10,163 nucleotides of DNA, from positions 1-10,163 of the forward strand of contig JAKZRT010000151.1 of NCBI GenBank assembly GCA_047518005.1, read 5' to 3'. This stretch comes from JAKZRT01 sp047518005 (GTDB lineage: Bacteria; Pseudomonadota; Alphaproteobacteria; Rhodobacterales; Rhodobacteraceae). Position 1 is the stretch's first letter. Each line of letters opens with the position of its first letter. The notes beneath the pieces were generated by a model. That model was not told where the DNA came from, did not search any database, and saw nothing but the letters and a program-made list of their open reading frames with translations. Of the stretch, positions 5,669-10,163 are shown piece after piece. Both the position numbers and the translations under genes were made by a program.

Positions 5669-6934
5669 ATGGATAGTATCATCGTAAAGGGCGGCGGCGA
5701 ACTGCGCGGGCAAATCCCGATCGCTGGGGCGAAAAACGCCTGCCTTGCCCTGATGCCCGCGACCCTTCTCAGCGACGAGCCGTTGACGCTGATGAACGCC
5801 CCGCGCCTGGACGATATCGCCACCATGTCGGCGCTGCTCAGCTCGCTTGGGGCCGAGGCCACGGTCCTGCAGGACGGGCAGGTCATTGCGCTTTCCAGCC
5901 GCGGCGCCGACACTTTCACCGCCGATTACGACATCGTGCGCAAAATGCGCGCCTCGAACCTGGTGTTGGGGCCGCTTCTGGCGCGCCACGGACAGGCCAT
6001 AGTGTCGCTGCCTGGCGGCTGCGCCATCGGGGCCCGGCCCATGGACCTGCATATCGCGGCGCTCACCGCGCTCGGCACCGAGATCGAACTGAAGGACGGC
6101 TATCTGCACGCCACCGCGCCGCGTGGCCTGAAGGGGGCCACGTTCGCGCTTGGCTTTGCATCCGTTGGCGCGACCGAGAACTTCCTGATGGCCGCGACGC
6201 TGGCCAAAGGCACCTCGGTCCTGAAAAACGCGGCGCGCGAACCCGAAATTGTCGATCTGGCGGTGTGTTTGCGCAAGATGGGGGCGGCAATCGACGGCGA
6301 AGGCACGTCGACCCTGACGATCGAGGGCGTCGACCGGCTGGGCGGCGCCACGCACCAGGTCGAAACCGACCGGATCGAGCTCGGCACCTATATGCTGGCC
6401 CCGGCCATCGCGGGCGGCGAAGTCGAGCTTTTGGGCGGCCGGTTGTCTCTGGTCGAGACTTTCGCCGAGCGCCTGGACGCCGCCGGGATCGCGGTGAGTG
6501 AGACCGCAAGCGGCCTGAGCGTCGCGCGCAAGAACGGACGGGTGCGCGCCGTGGATGTGGTGACCGCCCCCTACCCGGGCTTTCCGACCGATCTGCAAGC
6601 CCAGATGATGGCGCTGATGTGTACGGCCACTGGCACCAGCGTTCTGGAAGAACGGATTTTCGAGAACCGGTTCATGCACGCACCCGAACTGGTGCGCATG
6701 GGCGCCGAGATCGACATTCACGGCGGTAAGGCGACGGTGACCGGCGTCGACGGGCTGAAGGGCGCGCCGGTGATGGCGACCGATCTGCGCGCCAGCGTCT
6801 CGCTGATCCTGGCGGGCCTGGCCGCCGAGGGCGAGACGGTGGTCAGCCGGGTCTATCATCTGGACCGCGGTTACGAACACGTCGAGACCAAACTCAGCGC
6901 GGTCGGGGCGCGGATCGAACGGGTGGCGGGCTGA
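5669..6934 (+). CDS. murA: UDP-N-acetylglucosamine 1-carboxyvinyltransferase
   Basis: A 421-residue cytoplasmic enzyme of full family length. It transfers enolpyruvate from PEP to UDP-GlcNAc, the first committed step of peptidoglycan synthesis and the fosfomycin target. Landmarks are Lys22-Asn23 in AGAKNA, the active-site loop SLPGGCAIGARPMDLH with catalytic Cys118, GASVGATEN-type substrate contacts seen here as ASVGATEN, and PGFPTDLQAQ with the catalytic Asp. Cys118 (not Asp) predicts ordinary fosfomycin sensitivity of the enzyme. ATG 5669 is chosen because MDSIIVKGG is the normal N-terminus; the 55 residues an upstream GTG would add overlap the basic micro-protein. AAGG lies at 5653-5656. 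The stop overlaps the next start by one base, so translation is probably coupled. Confidence 0.96.
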   Translation: MDSIIVKGGGELRGQIPIAGAKNACLALMPATLLSDEPLTLMNAPRLDDIATMSALLSSLGAEATVLQDGQVIALSSRGADTFTADYDIVRKMRASNLVLGPLLARHGQAIVSLPGGCAIGARPMDLHIAALTALGTEIELKDGYLHATAPRGLKGATFALGFASVGATENFLMAATLAKGTSVLKNAAREPEIVDLAVCLRKMGAAIDGEGTSTLTIEGVDRLGGATHQVETDRIELGTYMLAPAIAGGEVELLGGRLSLVETFAERLDAAGIAVSETASGLSVARKNGRVRAVDVVTAPYPGFPTDLQAQMMALMCTATGTSVLEERIFENRFMHAPELVRMGAEIDIHGGKATVTGVDGLKGAPVMATDLRASVSLILAGLAAEGETVVSRVYHLDRGYEHVETKLSAVGARIERVAG

Positions 6935-7401
6935 TGGGCGATGCACGGTTCCAGGATGGGTCCGGGGGCCCGTTGCGCCTGATCGCCGAAGATGCCGATG
7001 ATCTCGCGGTGATCTCGACCATGGTGCAGGATGCGGTTTTCCCGTCGTCCGAGATGTCGTGGCGACCGGCGATGCGCCGGTTTGGGCTGCTGCTCAACCG
7101 GTTCAGGTGGGAAGACCCGGCCGGCGCCGGCCACCCGCCCGCGCGCGTGCAGGCGGTCTTCGAGATCTCGGACGTTATCGCGGTGCGATCGCAAGGTATT
7201 GGCCGCAAAGACCAAGACCTGGTTCTGTCGCTGTTGTCGATCGACTGGCAGCAGAAAGCCGACGGATTGGGGCGGCTGACGCTGACCCTTGCGGGCGACG
7301 GGGCGATCGCGATTGACGTCGAATGCCTGAACGCGACCCTGACCGACGTGACCCGGCCCTATGTCGCGCCCTCGGGGCAACGCCCAAGGCATCCCGATTA
7401 G
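6934..7401 (+). CDS. DUF2948 family protein
   Basis: A 155-residue protein of unknown function. It starts at ATG 6934, sharing its A with the murA TGA stop (TGATG), which indicates translational coupling. The sequence PLRLIAEDADDLAVISTMVQDAV near the N-terminus, SWRPAMRRFGLLLNRFRWED in the middle, and GDGAIAIDVECLNATLTDVTRPY toward the end match my memory of DUF2948, an alphaproteobacterial family found between murA and hisD. There is no signal peptide, membrane helix, or obvious catalytic motif. Function cannot be inferred beyond likely co-expression with murA. Confidence 0.85.
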   Translation: MGDARFQDGSGGPLRLIAEDADDLAVISTMVQDAVFPSSEMSWRPAMRRFGLLLNRFRWEDPAGAGHPPARVQAVFEISDVIAVRSQGIGRKDQDLVLSLLSIDWQQKADGLGRLTLTLAGDGAIAIDVECLNATLTDVTRPYVAPSGQRPRHPD

Positions 7402-7448
7402 CCCCGACAGCCCCTGATTGCGCCGCGCTGGCGCGCGTCGCCCGCGTA

Positions 7449-7469
7449 GCGAGGGGCGCTGCCCCTCGC
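7449..7469 (+). terminator. Perfect 9-bp GC hairpin downstream of DUF2948
   Basis: GCGAGGGGC (7449-7457), loop GCT, GCCCCTCGC (7461-7469): a perfect stem 47 bp after the DUF2948 stop. No T-run follows directly, but the AT-rich dyad begins six bases later. It could end the murA transcript. It may equally be the leading part of a dispersed intergenic repeat that includes the adjacent dyad. Confidence 0.45.
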
Positions 7470-7474
7470 GCTCG

Positions 7475-7526
7475 CCGGAGTATTTATCGCAAGATGATAA
7501 ACATCACATTTCGCCAAATACTCTGG
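7475..7526. repeat. Imperfect 24-bp inverted repeat with GAGTATTT core
   Basis: The left arm (7475-7498) and right arm (7503-7526) are reverse complements at 18 of 24 positions around a 4-nt AAAC loop. The outer core GAGTATTT/AAATACTC is perfect. GC content here is far below the surroundings. I recall CGGAGTATTT-type sequences as common intergenic repeats in Rhodobacterales, often beside a GC hairpin as here. The family assignment is from memory; the dyad itself is directly visible. Confidence 0.7.
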
Positions 7527-7692
7527 GGTGAATTCGCGTCCATCGCGCGACAACGGGCAACGCCCCTCGATCGCACGCAGTGCCGAAAAGACTGCGCCGC
7601 ACCCGGCGGCGCGATAATTGTCTGTGCCCGCCTAACCGCTTGTCGCGCGCGCCGTGCGGGGCTATGTGACGCGCGGCGAAAGGAAGGGCGGC

Positions 7693-9003
7693 ATGCCGGT
7701 ATATCTGGCGACCAGCGACGCGGATTTCGAAGCGGGGTTTCAGGCATTGCTGAGCCCCAGGCGCGCCGCCGCGCCCGATGTGGATGCCGCCGTGGCCGCG
7801 ATCATCGACGATGTGCGCACCCGCGGCGACGCCGCCCTGATCGAACTGACCGCGAAATATGACCGCCTGGACCTAACGCCCGCGACCCTGGCCTATTCGG
7901 CGGCCGAGGTTGACGCGGCCTGCGCGCAGGTGCCGGGTGATGACCGCGCAGCGCTCGAACTGGCGGCGAAACGAATTCGGGCCTTTCATGACCGCCAGAT
8001 ACCCGGCGACGCAAGCTGGACCGACGCGGCGGGGGCGACGCTGGGCTGGCGCTGGACACCGGTCGCGTCGGCGGGGCTTTACGTGCCCGGTGGGCTGGCC
8101 TCGTATCCGTCCTCGGTTCTGATGAACGCCATTCCGGCGGCAGTGGCGGGGGTGCAGAACCTTGTCATCGCCGCGCCCTCGCCCGATGGCCAGACCAATC
8201 CGCTGGTGCTTCTGGCGGCGCGGCTCGCCGGGGTCGCGACGGTCTACCGTATCGGCGGTGCCCAGGCGATCGCGGCGCTGGCCTACGGGACCGAGACGAT
8301 TCAGCCCGTCGACAAGATCACCGGCCCCGGCAACGCGTACGTGGCGGCGGCCAAGCGGCAGGTTTTCGGCCAGGTCGGGATCGATATGATCGCCGGACCG
8401 TCCGAGATACTGGTGATCGCCGACGCCGACAACGACCCCGATTGGATCGGGCTCGATCTCATCGCCCAGGCCGAACACGACCCATTGGCGCAGGCGATCC
8501 TGATCACCGACGACGCGGCCCTGGGCCAGGCCGTCGCAGCCGCGATTGCGGCGCGGCTCGAAACGCTCGAGCGCAGGACCATCGCGCGCGCCAGCTGGGC
8601 CGCGCATGGCGCCATCATTGTGGTGCGCGACCTGGACGAAGCCGCCGCACTGGCCGACCGGATCGCCCCCGAACATCTGGCGCTCTGCGTGGCCGACCCG
8701 CAAGCGCTGGCTGACCAGATCGCCAACGCCGGCGCGATCTTTCTGGGCGCCCTAACGCCCGAAGCCATCGGCGATTACGTCGGCGGCCCCAACCACGTGC
8801 TGCCCACCGCCCGGTCGGCGCGGTTTTCCTCGGGCCTCGGCGTGATGGATTTCCTCAAACGCACCACGCTGACCCGCCTGACCCCCGCCGCCTTGGCCGC
8901 CATCGGCCCCGCCGCCGAACGGCTGGCCATATCAGAGGGCCTGCAGGCGCACGCGCTGTCGGTGCGCGCCCGTCTTGACCGCCTGAACGAGGGCGGCACG
9001 TGA
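7693..9003 (+). CDS. hisD: Histidinol dehydrogenase
   Basis: A 436-residue zinc enzyme of normal length. It oxidises L-histidinol to L-histidine through the aldehyde with two NAD, the last steps of histidine synthesis. The zinc ligands are all present: Gln259 and His262 (LIAQAEHDP), Asp361 (IGDYVGGPNH) and His420 (EGLQAH). The catalytic pair Glu327-His328 (APEHLAL) and the signature GPGNAYVAAAKRQVFG are also present. ATG 7693 is preferred over an upstream in-frame start at 7654 because AGGAAGG (7681-7687) sits at the right distance and MPVYL is a normal N-terminus. A weak promoter-like pair, TTGTCG (7640-7645) and TATGTG (7663-7668) with 17-bp spacing, lies upstream. No other his gene is adjacent, so histidine genes are probably dispersed. 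Confidence 0.96.
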   Translation: MPVYLATSDADFEAGFQALLSPRRAAAPDVDAAVAAIIDDVRTRGDAALIELTAKYDRLDLTPATLAYSAAEVDAACAQVPGDDRAALELAAKRIRAFHDRQIPGDASWTDAAGATLGWRWTPVASAGLYVPGGLASYPSSVLMNAIPAAVAGVQNLVIAAPSPDGQTNPLVLLAARLAGVATVYRIGGAQAIAALAYGTETIQPVDKITGPGNAYVAAAKRQVFGQVGIDMIAGPSEILVIADADNDPDWIGLDLIAQAEHDPLAQAILITDDAALGQAVAAAIAARLETLERRTIARASWAAHGAIIVVRDLDEAAALADRIAPEHLALCVADPQALADQIANAGAIFLGALTPEAIGDYVGGPNHVLPTARSARFSSGLGVMDFLKRTTLTRLTPAALAAIGPAAERLAISEGLQAHALSVRARLDRLNEGGT

Positions 9004-9485
9004 CCGGCACCCGCCTGACCCATGTCCAGATCGACGACGCCGGCCTGCCCGCGCCGACGCCCGAGATCGAGCAGGAACGGCGGGTCGCCATATTCGACCT
9101 GATCGAGGACAATTCCTTTGGCCTGCCGCCGCGCGGCGGCCGCGCCGCACCCGACGGCCCTTACCGCCTGACGCTGGCCATCCGCGGCGGGCGTCTGGTT
9201 TTCGACATCCAGACCGAAGCGCTTGAAACGGTGGCGGAATTTCACCTGTCTCTGGGCCCGTTCCGGCAAGTCGTCAAAGACTATTTCCAGATCTGCGAAA
9301 GCTATTTCGATGCCGTCAATCGCCTGCCCCCGGCCCAGATCGAGGCCATCGACATGGGCCGCCGCGGCATCCACATGGAAGGCGCGCGGGTGCTGCAGGA
9401 ACGGCTGACCGGCAAGGCGGTGATCGACATCGACACCGCGCGCCGACTGTTCACGCTCATCTGCGTCCTGCATTTCGGGGGCTGA
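9000..9485 (+). CDS. UPF0262 family protein
   Basis: A 161-residue protein of unknown function, recognised as UPF0262, an alphaproteobacterial family usually found after hisD. Typical stretches are IEQERRVAIFDLIEDNSF (24-41), GPYRLTLAI, FHLSLGPFRQVVKDYFQICESY and the region IDMGRRGIHMEGARVL. It starts with GTG at 9000, overlapping the hisD stop in a GTGA arrangement, so translation is very likely coupled. No signal peptide, membrane segment or metal-binding motif is visible; it is probably cytosolic. Confidence 0.88.
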   Translation: MTGTRLTHVQIDDAGLPAPTPEIEQERRVAIFDLIEDNSFGLPPRGGRAAPDGPYRLTLAIRGGRLVFDIQTEALETVAEFHLSLGPFRQVVKDYFQICESYFDAVNRLPPAQIEAIDMGRRGIHMEGARVLQERLTGKAVIDIDTARRLFTLICVLHFGG

Positions 9486-9489
9486 CGCA

Positions 9490-9945
9490 TTGGCCGACTT
9501 CCCCCAGTCCGTACTTTTCTGCTGCGACCACAACGCCGTGCGCTCGCCGATGGCCGAGGGCATGATGAAGAAATTCTACGGCCAGGCGTGCTATGTGCAA
9601 AGCGCCGGCGTCTTCAGCGACCTCGAGATCGACGGGTTTTCCATCGCCGTCTGCGCCGAAGCGGGGATCGAGTTGCAGCGCCACCGGACCCGGTCCTTCG
9701 ACGAGATGCAGCAATGGGGCGACGATCTGTCGGGCTTCGATCTGGTGGTGGCGCTCAGCCCCGCCAGCCAGCGCCGGGCCCTGGATATGACCCGCATCTA
9801 CCACCTCGACGTTGAATACTGGCCCGTCCTCGACCCCACCGATCTGGGCACCTCGCGCGACGACAAACTGGGTGCCTACCGCCAGGCGCGCGACCAGATC
9901 CGCGCGCGGATGCTGGGCAGGTTTGGGGACCCGACCGAGGGCTGA
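9490..9945 (+). CDS. Low-molecular-weight protein tyrosine phosphatase-like protein
   Basis: A 151-residue protein with the LMW-PTP/arsenate reductase-like fold. The P-loop at the N-terminus is Cys12-DHNAV-Arg18-Ser19 (CX5RS), followed by PMAEG, and the general-acid Asp is in LDPTDL (Asp115-Pro116). Catalysis would proceed through a Cys12 phosphoenzyme. The second P-loop cysteine of classical enzymes (Cys17) is Val here, while Cys11 directly precedes the nucleophile. The start is TTG 9490, four bases after the UPF0262 stop, with a GGGGG eight bases upstream; the first in-frame ATG would remove the P-loop. It is the probable last gene of a hisD-UPF0262-phosphatase operon. The physiological substrate is unknown; ArsC activity is possible but not indicated by context. 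Confidence 0.85.
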   Translation: MADFPQSVLFCCDHNAVRSPMAEGMMKKFYGQACYVQSAGVFSDLEIDGFSIAVCAEAGIELQRHRTRSFDEMQQWGDDLSGFDLVVALSPASQRRALDMTRIYHLDVEYWPVLDPTDLGTSRDDKLGAYRQARDQIRARMLGRFGDPTEG

Positions 9946-10163
9946 GGGCGAGCGGGAGCTCATTTTCGGCGCGATACGGTCGCGGTTCAGTCAAAACTCA
10001 CCTGCTCGGGCAATTGCGAGCGATCCCGGTTCCAGTTTTTGACACAACAAGGGCTAAATTTTACGCCGCACCCAATATCAAAGTCCCTTGCTGGGTTCTA
10101 AATAAGTAGCACGCGCTTTTGCCATCAGATACCCGCAAGCATGTGCTCGGTTTCATGCCAGAG
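9946..10163. other. Non-coding, less GC-rich end of window
   Basis: No convincing reading frame is present in these 218 bp. Two nested inverted repeats are visible. GTCAAAACT (9990-9998) faces AGTTTTTGAC (10034-10043), which has one extra base. Inside them GCTCG (10004-10008) faces CGAGC (10017-10021). They may form the 3' structure of the phosphatase operon, but the T-run is 15 nt away from the inner stem. Base composition falls noticeably from about 10030 onward compared with the genes to the left. Confidence 0.5.

Noticed and set aside
5507..6946. 479-residue minus-strand frame covering murA
   Set aside because: Antisense shadow of murA, which has all catalytic motifs.
10125..10163. Possible 3' end of a minus-strand gene entering from the right edge (13 codons ending in TGA at 10127-10125)
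   Set aside because: Twelve residues are too few to recognise a family or to separate from chance. Codon bias is not clearly that of the neighbouring genes.

Overview
The window looks like chromosome of a high-GC alphaproteobacterium, most likely a member of the Rhodobacterales. The reasons are the strong G/C third-position bias, the block murA - DUF2948 - hisD - UPF0262 - low-molecular-weight phosphatase, the SqrR/BigR-type ArsR regulator, and an intergenic repeat unit with a GAGTATTT core of a kind I recall from that order. No transposase, integrase, phage gene or CRISPR array is visible.

Left part (1-2760). The 3' end of metG is followed by a 280-bp non-coding gap. Next comes a small ArsR-family regulator with the two-cysteine signature of persulfide sensors (SqrR/BigR). 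It converges on a minus-strand pair, rfbC then rfbB, two enzymes of dTDP-L-rhamnose synthesis. A strong hairpin lies between the convergent ends. rfbA and rfbD are not in the window.

Middle (2763-5420). Divergent from rfbC is a tight two-gene operon. It encodes a type I extradiol ring-cleavage dioxygenase (VOC fold, complete metal and catalytic residues) and, 4 nt later, an MhpA-like FAD aromatic hydroxylase. Together they could hydroxylate a phenolic ring and open it by meta-cleavage, but no hydrolase, hydratase, aldolase, transporter or regulator accompanies them. The operon ends in a large bulged inverted repeat and then meets tRNA-Thr(GGT), which is on the minus strand.

Right part (5511-9945). 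A 47-residue, very basic protein gene precedes murA (peptidoglycan synthesis) and a DUF2948 gene that overlaps murA by one base. A 291-bp gap then carries a perfect GC hairpin and a long imperfect dyad. It is followed by hisD (last step of histidine synthesis), a UPF0262 gene overlapping hisD by 4 nt, and a phosphatase-like gene 4 nt further on, probably one operon.

The last 218 bp are less GC-rich and hold no gene I can support. No gene-free stretch exceeds 300 bp; the longest are 7402-7692 and 298-577. I see no clear sign of a wholly new system. The items most worth following up are the stand-alone persulfide sensor, the minimal hydroxylase/dioxygenase operon, the basic micro-protein before murA, and the structured repeat before hisD.
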